In this document: positions 7,901 to 12,500 of the stretch, one piece after another
Position numbering within the stretch: the stretch's first letter is position 1
How the letters are laid out: each line of letters starts with the position of its first letter
Source of the DNA: Halisarca cf. caerulea
Lineage: Eukaryota; Porifera; Demospongiae; Chondrillida; Halisarcidae
Assembly (NCBI GenBank): GCA_963170055.1
Contig: CAUJGJ010000313.1
Location: 3,336,701 to 3,349,200, forward strand
DNA length: 12,500 nucleotides
Direction: 5' to 3'
Translations under genes and position numbers: made by a program
The notes under the pieces: generated by a model
What the model was told of the DNA's origin: nothing
Databases searched by the model: none
The model's input: only the letters and a program-made list of their open reading frames with translations

Positions 7901-10900
7901 GTCTGAGAGTTCTTTCATTCCCCACTGAGTGCTGGATTGGAGAGGTTTCTACATACATACTGATACGTACAGTACATACGTACATATGAGCCTATACACA
8001 TATGTACATATAATGTATTATGTGGATGTACGTACATACTGTACGTATGTACATACGTATTTTGCTTTGTTGGGGCTTGTTATCTGTGCACATATTCATC
8101 TGTTCTCATCAGCTAGCGTAGGTAGAATGTACTAACCATGATAACCGGAGACAAACCAATGCTATTTTACCAATGTGCTATAAGGCTTTTTCTGGGAATT
8201 CCACCCTTCATCGATAGAACTGACCCTTCATCATCAGCACTGACCTTTCATCAGTAGCACTGACCCTTCATCAGTGGCACTGTCCCTTTATCAGTAGCAC
8301 TGACCCTTCATCAGTGGCACTGTCCCTTTATCAGTAGCACTGACCCTTCATCAGTGGCACTGACCCTTCATCGGTAGCACTGACCCTTCATCGGTAGCAC
8401 TGATTTTTCATCATCAGCACTGATTTTTCATCATCAGCACTCTCATGAGGTGTGTGCACATTACTTACAATATGTATGTTTGTCTTCCTTGTTCACTGCG
8501 TGACCATAGGAGGAGCGCGAGCAGAGACTGAAGTTTATGGAGCAGGCAAAGAAGTCCTATTCTGGTATGTATGAAATGCTGTAGGACTTTTGCAATGTGT
8601 GTGTTGTGTCTGTTTGGTTGTTGCTCACATTCACTGCTGTTGACTGTAGATGGTGGTAGTCGAAGGATTCGTGATGAAGAGGAGAGAGAGAGGGAGAGAA
8701 TGGAGAGGAGGAGGCTTCAAGAAGAGAAAGCAGAGGAGAAGGAGAAGGTCCGGGCAGGAGAAGCTATAAAGGTATGTACGTACGTATGTGCAGTCCATAA
8801 ATTCTGTGTGTAGTGAAAAAACTGTCTTACAGCCCACCTGTATAGAGGCCCAGCTAGCTTTACTGCCACTAGGGCGACTAGTAGTACCCACTCAGTGATG
8901 CTTATGAGTTATGTATGTTCCTTTGTGCAATGGCCACCTGTCTACAGAGACCACTATTTGTATTCATGATACGTATACAGTAGGTGTACATGGACGTACG
9001 TATGTGCACACGTAGGTTTCTGTGTACATGCAGTATGTGGAAACCAACCACGAGAGCTATGCATTGTAACATGTAACTCACTTAGCAGAAAACCTTAGTA
9101 CATATGTATGTACCTCAAAGGGGACACAGAATCGGTACTTATTATCAGAGGTACGTACGTATGTACTCACTATCAGGGTTTCCTGGTTAGGCTATCATGG
9201 TTTATGTACATACGTACATGAGGCTAAGACAGGGGCAGAATGACAAGTACGTACGTACGTACTTACCATCCAGGAGTATGTACCAAACCAGGTACATACG
9301 TACGTACATATGTACGAAGCAAGTTTCTGCAGAGTACTAAGCAAACTGTATGTCCCCCTGTGTGGGATAGGGCTCATGTGTTGCAAATTCGTCGTGTGCT
9401 CCTGTTTGATGGTTACTGCTGATGTCCTGTTACAGGTGCGGTACCTCGGTGGAGAGAAGAAGAGGAGAAAAGTGAGGAAATGGTCAGACAGAAAGTTTGT
9501 GTTCGAGTGGGACGTTTCAGATGACACTTCAACTGACTACAACTCACTGTAAGTAACCTTGTACATTGTGCTGTACTGCTTTGTGTTGTAATGACCCCTA
9601 TACATTGTGCTGTACTGCTTTGTGTTGTAATGAGCTCTGTACATTGTGCTGTACTACTTTGTGTTGTAATGACCCCTGTACATTGTGCTGTACTGCTTTG
9701 TGTTGTAATGAGCTCTATACATTGTGCTGTACTACTTTGTGTTGTAATGACCCCTGTACATTGTGCTGTACTGCTTTGTGTTGTAATGAACCCTGTACAT
9801 TGTGCTGTACTACTTTGTGTTGTAATGTGCCCTGTACATTGTGCTGTTCTGCTTTGTGTTGTAATGAGCTCTGTACATTGTGCTGTACTGCTTTGTGTTG
9901 TAATGTGCCCTGTACATTGCGCTGTACTGCTTTGTGTTGTGATGAGCTCTGTACATTATGTTGTACTGCTGTGTGCTGTGTGTTTCAGTGCACAGTACAT
10001 TGGAGCTGCAGAGTTCCAAAATCATCTCAAAATTCCATATTTCCCTTTATTCTGATCTGATTTTGAGGATTTGATTCTGTCACTGTAGAATTACGTATAT
10101 TTGCATGTGTATGTACGTATGTATGTATGTATGTGCATATGTAGTACAGATAGTGGTATTGGTTTTAGTCAGCCACAAGCATTGGCCAACAAGGTAGCAC
10201 AAGAATCTCAATGACTATTGCTCAGCAATCACATTAGTACTAGTTACAAACACAATTCAGACCTCGCTACAATTCCCAAACCAAATAGTGCTTGTGGGTC
10301 TGGAAACAAGACAATGTTGCAAATGGCCGCTGTATTTAGTGATGCGAATGCTAAAATCAGAAGTCCTTCCTATTCTTTATTGAATGTAGGAATTGCTTAG
10401 CAAAAATTTAAGATATGCGTGTAATAGTCCTTGTAACATGATGTATTGAGCTCCAAACAGAGCAATGAGACTGCCAAGTAGGACAAGATTTGAAACTTTT
10501 TCAGAGTTCACTGATTTGTCTGTTTTCTGACTGAAATGGGCAAAGGCGTCTCTCATGTAGTCCATTTGTTTGTATGTAAATTGTTCTCTATAGATATATT
10601 GTTCAGTTTCAAAATAGAGCCACAATTTAGGTTGAAAATATATATCCATTCTGGGCCGAAAGGTGAAATTTCACTCAACAAAATGCGTGGGCAACCTCGA
10701 TTGGACTCCATTGGTGGTGGTGGTGGAGGCAATTTATTTAGATAAACTGCTTTCTTGTCCCATGCATTGAAGTTTTCCTAATTTCCCACTGGTGCTGGTT
10801 TGTGGTGGACACCCTCAGGTGCTGTGACTACTTGTGGTTGCTTGTATCTGTAATAGTGAGAGGCTATGCCTTGCCTGTGTTCATGATGTAAGTGTGGTGG

Positions 10901-12500
10901 TGTAGTGTGGCAGGATAAGCAATAGGAGGGATGAATGTATCAGGAAAGGGTGGGGAGTTGAGGGTAGGTGGGGGAGGGAGTGGTGAGAGGAGGTGGGAAG
11001 GGAGGGAGGGGGAGGTGAGGGTAGATGGGGAGGGAGTGGTGAGAGGAGGTGGGAAGGGAGGGGAGGGAAGGTGGGGAGGTGAGAGGAGGTGAGGAGGGAG
11101 GGGTAAGAGGAGGCGGAAAGGGAGGGGGAGTAGAGGGTAGATGAGGAAGAGTGGTGAGAGGAGGTGGGGAGGGGGGGAGGGAAGGTGGGGAGGCGAGGGG
11201 TGAGAGGAGGTGGGGAGGGGGGGGTGAGAGGAGGTGGGCAGGGGAGGGTTATGGAGGCTGTGTCTGTTCGACTGTTGTTGCTGTATCTTGTTTGTTGGGT
11301 CTGATCTGATAACTGTTCGTTGTGTCTGTTCCAATAGATACAGACATACGTACAGTACGTATGTAGGTGCATACCTATACATGGTCCATATGCATGTATG
11401 TATCTACTTTAGTTATGGACAAAATCTCCACTGCCTTTCACAGCTATGTAGACAGACACCAGGTGCAGTTCTATGGCAGAGGCCATTTGGCCGGGATAGA
11501 CATGAAGTCTCAAAAGAAAGAGCAGTCAAAGTTTTATAGTGATCTAATGGAGAAGAGGAGAACGGACGAGCAGAAACACCAAGCATCGTGAGTGGACTGG
11601 GTGGTTCACTGGTACCTCCCATAGACATGGTTTTGTAATCGCGGATTTTGCAGATTGGAAGCTATCCCCGACCCCGAAAACTACACCTGCTAAAATTTGG
11701 ATTGGGATCTTGTGTAATGGCAAACATGGCCACCTGCAAATATAACAATGCAGAATCGTTAAAATCCAAGATCCACTGAAGTTCAACCTGCAAAAATTGC
11801 AGCATGTAGTTGGAGTCTTCTGATGTGGTCAGCATCAGACAAACTTTTGAAGGATTTGTGAATTTGTTGTAGATAGCATTGGAATTTTTGGAATTCATTG
11901 GAAATTTTGGTGACTCAAAAATTTGCAAATTTTGGCAGGGGCAGAAATATTTCCGATGACAATTTCACAATGGCATCACATACGCCAAATACTACATCAT
12001 TGTAGTTACTAGAGGTTTGGTGTGTGAAAGTCACTCACAACGTATGTAAACATTAATTGTGTTTGTCACTAAAATTTCTTCACTTATGGTACGCATGTAG
12101 TCGCCACATGACTGCCTTCTGTCCTGGCTCTTCTGAGCTGTCTCCCAACTCACACTGACCTGTAGCAGATGTATTGCTAGTGTGCACTGAGGTGTTTCTA
12201 CCCTTCCATGTCTCTATGTGCTTCCGTGGAAATGTTTCTTTGTGTGATTGGATACGTTTGAGGAGCCAGTGGAATTTTCTAAATAATGGAAACGAGATGC
12301 TTTTTAGCATTGTCATGCTTTGCAGCACTTGAGAGGGATATGAGTGTTGCATGTGTAATGTAGTGTCTCTACATGACTACTTTCTCCTTGCAGTGAGAAC
12401 GAGAGACGCATGCGCGAGAAGGACAAGAAGCAGCGATTTGACGACAGGCATTGGTCGGAGAAGGACCTGGATGAGATGACGGAGAGAGATTGGAGAATAT
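1840..12500 (+). CDS. DDX23: DDX23 / PRP28 (U5 snRNP 100 kDa DEAD-box RNA helicase), nine-exon 5' part, runs off the window
   Basis: Joined exons 1840-1928, 3819-4790, 6544-6679, 7518-7604, 8510-8564, 8650-8771, 9436-9548, 11444-11587 and 12394-12500 give 608 codons in one frame, with every intron GT-AG and every phase consistent. PRP28 is the spliceosomal ATPase of the U5 snRNP/tri-snRNP that displaces U1 from the 5' splice site so that U6 can pair. Predicted order: basic Lys/Arg/Asp start (1-30), RS domain (about 30-350), [16 protein letters not shown] (about 379-394), charged coiled-coil-like stretch (400-487), [11 protein letters not shown] (from 489), [37 protein letters not shown], then DDRHWS...[11 protein letters not shown] (to 608). 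These match the known DDX23 N-terminal region in order. The DEAD-box core lies past the edge. Human DDX23, from memory, reaches DWRIF at about residue 350, so this N-terminus is far longer, owing to the RS exon. SRPK phosphorylation of the RS domain is known for the human protein. Confidence 0.95.
2160..2525. repeat. 17-bp minisatellite with 51-bp higher-order period
   Basis: The basic unit is about 17 bp (type GAGTGTACTCCAGTCTC), and three slightly different units recur as a 51-bp block, seen twice almost identically at about 2230-2335. Because 51 is 17 codons, unrelated open frames run through it on both strands; they are artefacts. Copies degenerate towards both edges. Confidence 0.9.
2773..2959. 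mobile_element. 187-bp MITE, Tc1/mariner-pogo type, copy A
   Basis: The terminal inverted repeat CAGTGAGACCTCACTTATCC starts at 2773, and its complement (GGATAAGTGAGGTC... CTG) ends at 2959. A TA duplication flanks both ends (2771-2772 and 2960-2961). CAGT ends and TA target sites are typical of Tc1/mariner, including the pogo/Tigger branch. There is no transposase frame, so it is non-autonomous. Copy B at 3223-3409 has the same length. Confidence 0.85.
3223..3409. mobile_element. 187-bp MITE, same family, copy B in opposite orientation
   Basis: It begins CAGTCAGACCTCACTTATCC and ends GATAAGTGAGGTCTCACTG, flanked by TA at 3221-3222 and 3410-3411. The reverse complement of its right end matches the left end of copy A (CACCTCA.ATATCCA and TCTCACCTTCCG-like blocks). 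The two copies are therefore inverted relative to each other, with about 263 bp between them. Confidence 0.85.
3488..3507. repeat. Perfect 20-nt palindrome
   Basis: TGGTATGTACGTACATACCA is its own reverse complement. It is the cleanest example of the TACGTA-type palindromic sequence scattered through this window. No protein-binding role can be read from the sequence. Confidence 0.8.
3819..4790 (+). CDS. DDX23: DDX23 exon 2 (RS domain with decapeptide repeats)
   Basis: Acceptor CTGCAG ends at 3818 and donor GTAAGA begins at 4791. The leading A completes CGA (Arg30), and the trailing CC is completed by G of exon 3 (Pro354). The 972-bp exon encodes residues 30-354, almost wholly Arg, Ser, Pro and Lys. 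It contains RSRSRSP blocks and, from residue 138, a strict ten-residue period of type [10 protein letters not shown]. It is the region expected to be phosphorylated by SR-protein kinases and to drive snRNP interactions. The apparent long antisense frame (Leu-Asp rich) exists only because the repeat lacks stops. Confidence 0.93.
4141..4710 (+). repeat. DDX23: In-frame 30-bp coding minisatellite (19 decapeptide units)
   Basis: From 4141 to 4710 the sequence keeps an unbroken 30-bp period with no indels. Ten units at 4381-4680 are nearly identical (core GATCAAGGTCTCCTGG), encoding [12 protein letters not shown]. The nine flanking units share the frame but have diverged. Differences among the central units are largely synonymous (TCT/TCC, GGT/GGC, AGA/CGA), which suggests selection on the peptide or recent homogenisation. 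Confidence 0.95.
4887..5050. repeat. 77-bp tandem duplication
   Basis: A block beginning CATGCAGTAGACTACTGTGT at 4887 recurs at 4964 with few differences, including GACCACCTGCCTACAGCAGC and CACTGGGTTGGGTC. A third, diverged start (CATGCAGGTGGACCACTG) follows at about 5038. A related motif, CCACCTGTCTACAGAGACCA, recurs near 8932, so the block may come from a dispersed repeat family. Confidence 0.85.
5462..6400. mobile_element. 939-bp non-autonomous terminal-inverted-repeat element
   Basis: The left end CTGTACTGATTAAAGATA (from 5462) matches the reverse complement of the right end, CAGTATTGATTAAAGATA (ending 6400). TA flanks both sides (5460-5461 and 6401-6402). Similarity continues inwards with gaps (GTAGGTA.CC, GTGTGACACG, CTCGTGCGAGTA versus CTCATGCGAGTA) for about 100 bp. 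I find no recognisable transposase, so this is an internally deleted or non-autonomous copy, probably Tc1/mariner-like given the TA sites. A smaller MITE is inserted inside it. Confidence 0.7.
5925..6100. mobile_element. 176-bp MITE nested in the 939-bp element
   Basis: It begins CAGTAAAATCTCGATAATTA and ends TAATTAAAGAGATTTTACTG, with TA at 5923-5924 and 6101-6102. It is AT-rich with many AATTA motifs and no coding capacity. Its terminal sequence differs from the 187-bp family, so it is a separate TA-targeting family. Confidence 0.85.
6544..6679 (+). CDS. DDX23: DDX23 exon 3
   Basis: Acceptor GGTTGTAG ends at 6543; donor GTTAGG begins at 6680. The leading G completes Pro354. It encodes [14 protein letters not shown] followed by [20 protein letters not shown], matching the PLSLEELLAKK-type conserved segment of DDX23 after the RS domain. 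It ends in phase 0 at Lys399. Confidence 0.93.
6811..6834. repeat. Short CTAAC (TTAGG-like) repeat
   Basis: About five CTAAC/CTAAT units in a row inside intron 3. It resembles an arthropod-type telomeric repeat by sequence but is far too short to say more; it may be the tail of a retroelement. Confidence 0.5.
6980..7050. repeat. 71-nt near-perfect palindrome (stem-loop)
   Basis: Arms 6980-7009 and 7021-7050 are complementary at 28 of 30 positions, and one of the two exceptions is a G-U pair. The 11-nt middle contains CATA/TATG, which can extend the stem. The left arm bases 6981-6994 are the exact reverse complement of TAGCCTGTGTTCTT, the core of the downstream acceptor array. It could be a fold-back element, a hairpin precursor or an RNA pairing site. 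Confidence 0.9.
7114..7514 (+). repeat. DDX23: Minisatellite of twelve exon 4 splice-acceptor copies
   Basis: TAGCCTGTGTTC (one copy has TAGCCTGTATTC) starts at 7114, 7149, 7186, 7216, 7251, 7281, 7316, 7346, 7376, 7411, 7446 and 7485, and a thirteenth at 7515 is the real acceptor and start of exon 4. Spacings are mostly 30 or 35 bp (also 37 and 39). Each unit continues TTTGGGTCTGTAC and then ATTACATACG or GTCTG. The repeated core therefore contains the terminal TAG of the intron and the first nine coding bases (Pro-Val-Phe). Confidence 0.97.
7518..7604 (+). CDS. DDX23: DDX23 exon 4
   Basis: Acceptor ACATAG ends at 7517; donor GTGAGT begins at 7605. It has 29 codons, phase 0 at both ends, starting [20 protein letters not shown], equivalent to the PKFLSKAERE...LKRRQ segment of DDX23. 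The acceptor has only a broken pyrimidine tract, supplied by the last repeat unit. The first nine exon bases are shared with the upstream decoy array. Confidence 0.93.
7769..7952. mobile_element. MITE-like element with degraded right end
   Basis: It starts CAGTAGAACATCTGTAATCT after a TA. The stretch ending at 7952, GGATTGGAGAGGTTTCTAC, is an approximate reverse complement of that start. The expected terminal CTG-TA is blurred by ATAC repeats, so the right boundary is uncertain. Internal TAATCTGAC and TAATCCGAC motifs recur. By its ends it belongs with TA-targeting Tc1/mariner-type MITEs. Confidence 0.55.
8201..8440. repeat. 20-bp minisatellite, twelve units
   Basis: Twelve consecutive 20-bp units (type TGACCCTTCATCAGTAGCAC) without indels. 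From 8261 to 8360 two unit types alternate (TGACCCTTCATCAGTGGCAC and TGTCCCTTTATCAGTAGCAC), giving a local 40-bp period, so it grew partly by duplicating pairs. It lies 70 bp before exon 5. Confidence 0.95.
8510..8564 (+). CDS. DDX23: DDX23 exon 5
   Basis: Acceptor CCATAG ends at 8509; donor GTATGT begins at 8565. It has 18 codons plus one base: [18 protein letters not shown], a charged helical stretch. The leftover G joins AT of exon 6 to form Asp447. Confidence 0.9.
8565..8649 (+). other. DDX23: DDX23 intron 5 (85 bp)
   Basis: The only short, repeat-free intron in the window: GTATGT donor, CTGTAG acceptor with T/G-rich sequence before it. Confidence 0.88.
8650..8771 (+). CDS. DDX23: DDX23 exon 6
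   Basis: Acceptor CTGTAG ends at 8649; donor GTATGT begins at 8772. It completes Asp447, then encodes [20 protein letters not shown] and an Glu/Lys-rich helix ending EAIK (487). Human DDX23 has a comparable RERRERME-type and AIK segment just before RYLGG. Confidence 0.92.
8772..9435 (+). other. DDX23: DDX23 intron 6 (664 bp), TACGTA-rich
   Basis: Bounded by GTATGT and TTACAG. It contains many GTACGTAC/ATGTACGTA palindromic clusters (8773-8788, 8970-9010, 9100-9165, 9205-9316) and a CCACCTGTCTACAGAGACCA motif near 8932 related to the 77-bp duplication. Nothing coding is evident. Confidence 0.85.
9436..9548 (+). CDS. DDX23: DDX23 exon 7
   Basis: Acceptor TTACAG ends at 9435; donor GTAAGT begins at 9549. 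It encodes [20 protein letters not shown] and [17 protein letters not shown] plus CT of Leu525. RYLGG.KKRR...DRKFVFEWD is the most diagnostic DDX23 signature in the window. Confidence 0.95.
9562..9990. repeat. 39-bp minisatellite, eleven units
   Basis: TACATTGTGCTGTACT-type units start at 9562, 9601, 9640, 9679, 9718, 9757, 9796, 9835, 9874, 9913 and 9952, exactly 39 bp apart. Unit ends alternate between GACCCCTG/GTGCCCTG and GAGCTCTG, hinting at a 78-bp higher order. As 39 is 13 codons, two plus-strand frames stay open across it (Cys-rich and Val-rich); these are artefacts of the period. Confidence 0.96.
9975..9988 (+). promoter_or_regulatory. DDX23: Cryptic 3' splice site at the end of the 39-bp array
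   Basis: The last unit has mutated to GTGTGCTGTGTGTTTCAG, a strong acceptor-like sequence ending at 9988. Splicing exon 7 to it would keep phase (CT+T = Leu), add about 21 codons, and end at a TGA near 10054. It would give a truncated product, so real use would be regulatory or nonproductive. Nothing shows that it is used. Confidence 0.35.
10377..10649 (-). CDS. Possible minus-strand ORF of 90 residues nested in intron 7, unrecognised
   Basis: The ATG is at 10649-10647 and the TAA at 10379-10377. The predicted peptide is rich in Tyr, Phe and Leu, with one hydrophobic stretch near residues 60-80 ([18 protein letters not shown]) that could span a membrane. The stop codon lies inside an AATAAA poly(A) signal on the same strand (complement of 10376-10381), a pattern often seen at real compact gene ends. 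An in-frame TGA lies eight codons upstream of the ATG. A second minus-strand frame just upstream starts at an ATG near 10711 after a Pro-rich run, so a frameshifted or spliced gene is possible. I do not recognise the family; it may be chance. Confidence 0.25.
   Translation of the reverse strand: MDIYFQPKLWLYFETEQYIYREQFTYKQMDYMRDAFAHFSQKTDKSVNSEKVSNLVLLGSLIALFGAQYIMLQGLLHAYLKFLLSNSYIQ
10942..11250 (+). repeat. Polypurine (G/A) tract with G-quadruplex potential
   Basis: About 300 bases are nearly all G and A on the plus strand, with repeated AGTGGTGAGAGGAGGTGGG blocks at 10979, 11035 and 11150 (56- and 115-bp steps). Runs such as GGGGAGGGGGGGAGGG near 11166-11181, followed by GGGG, fit the G-quadruplex pattern on the transcribed RNA sense. 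The complementary Pro/Ser-rich minus-strand frames are artefacts. Confidence 0.9.
11444..11587 (+). CDS. DDX23: DDX23 exon 8
   Basis: Acceptor TTTCACAG ends at 11443; donor GTGAGT begins at 11588. The first C completes Leu525, then [20 protein letters not shown] and [19 protein letters not shown]. It matches the YKERHQVQLLGRG..AGID and [10 protein letters not shown] block of DDX23. It ends with TC of Ser573. Confidence 0.95.
11588..12393 (+). other. DDX23: DDX23 intron 8 (806 bp)
   Basis: Bounded by GTGAGT and CTTGCAG, the latter with a good pyrimidine tract. It is non-repetitive apart from AATTTTGG/AAATTTGCAAATTTTGG-type AT-rich stretches at 11880-11940. No coding segment, RNA gene or transposon end was recognised. 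Confidence 0.85.
12394..12500 (+). CDS. DDX23: DDX23 exon 9 (partial, continues past window)
   Basis: Acceptor TCCTTGCAG ends at 12393. The T completes Ser573. It encodes [20 protein letters not shown] and [15 protein letters not shown], the DDRHWS..LDEMT.RDWRIF motif that precedes the DEAD-box helicase core in DDX23/PRP28. The window ends inside the exon, so the helicase domains are not seen. Confidence 0.95.

Larger units (their letters stand above)
7605..8509 (+). other. DDX23: DDX23 intron 4 (905 bp)
   Basis: Bounded by GTGAGT and CCATAG. It contains TACGTA-rich clusters (7660-7768, 7955-8060), a MITE-like element (about 7769-7952) and a 20-bp minisatellite (8201-8440). Confidence 0.85.
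9549..11443 (+). other. DDX23: DDX23 intron 7 (1895 bp)
   Basis: Bounded by GTAAGT and TTCACAG. It contains a 39-bp array starting 13 bp after the donor, a cryptic acceptor at the array's end, a non-repetitive block (about 10000-10860) with a possible minus-strand ORF, and a long polypurine tract (10942-11250). Confidence 0.85.

Noticed and set aside
8201..8440. Possible tandem hammerhead ribozymes, because the minus strand repeats CTGATGA
   Set aside because: The required GAAA core and matching stem II are missing: the sequence reads CTGATGAAGGGTCAGTGC with no paired stem and no GAAA.
9566..10060. Cys-rich 13-residue repeat protein (CTLCC..LCC type) on the plus strand
   Set aside because: A product of the 39-bp period inside intron 7; two frames are equally open and neither has a conserved start or homology.
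10864..11382. Pro/Ser-rich minus-strand proteins
   Set aside because: Translation of the complement of the polypurine tract; low complexity, with two overlapping frames both open.

Overview
The window is animal nuclear DNA. It carries a split gene with clean GT-AG introns, TA-flanked short inverted-repeat transposons, many private minisatellites and abundant TACGTA-type palindromic low complexity. The protein identities (an animal-type DDX23/PRP28 and a GAPR-1-type CAP protein) fit a metazoan. The lean coding sequence with repeat-filled introns suggests a marine invertebrate, perhaps a sponge, but the sequence does not prove this.

Layout: positions 1-240 are a TG microsatellite. About 240-810 holds nothing I can assign. 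Positions 862-1491 (+) are the last or only coding exon of a CAP-superfamily protein of the GLIPR2/GAPR-1 type. From 1840 to the window edge (+) lies the 5' two-thirds of one gene, DDX23 (PRP28, U5 snRNP 100 kDa DEAD-box helicase). I assembled nine exons by hand: 1840-1928, 3819-4790, 6544-6679, 7518-7604, 8510-8564, 8650-8771, 9436-9548, 11444-11587 and 12394-12500+. All junction phases agree and give 608 codons. These cover a large RS domain and the conserved linker up to the DRHW...DWRI segment just before the helicase core, which lies beyond the window.

The introns are the striking part, and most carry their own tandem repeat or transposon. Intron 1 has a 17/51-bp minisatellite and two 187-bp MITEs in opposite orientation. 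Intron 2 has a 77-bp duplication and a 939-bp terminal-inverted-repeat element with a 176-bp MITE nested inside. Intron 3 has a near-perfect palindrome and an array of twelve copies of the exon 4 splice acceptor. Intron 4 has a MITE-like element and a 20-bp array. Intron 7 has a 39-bp array, a possible minus-strand ORF and a polypurine tract with G4 potential.

The best candidate for an undescribed system is intron 3. Its array repeats the 3' splice site plus the first nine bases of exon 4 twelve times ahead of the real acceptor. By hand translation every decoy leads to a premature stop. The upstream palindrome carries the exact reverse complement of the repeated core, so it could pair with decoys or the real site. 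This looks like a possible poison-acceptor or RNA-competition switch in a gene that itself encodes a splicing factor. That functional reading is inference; the sequence relationships are directly visible.
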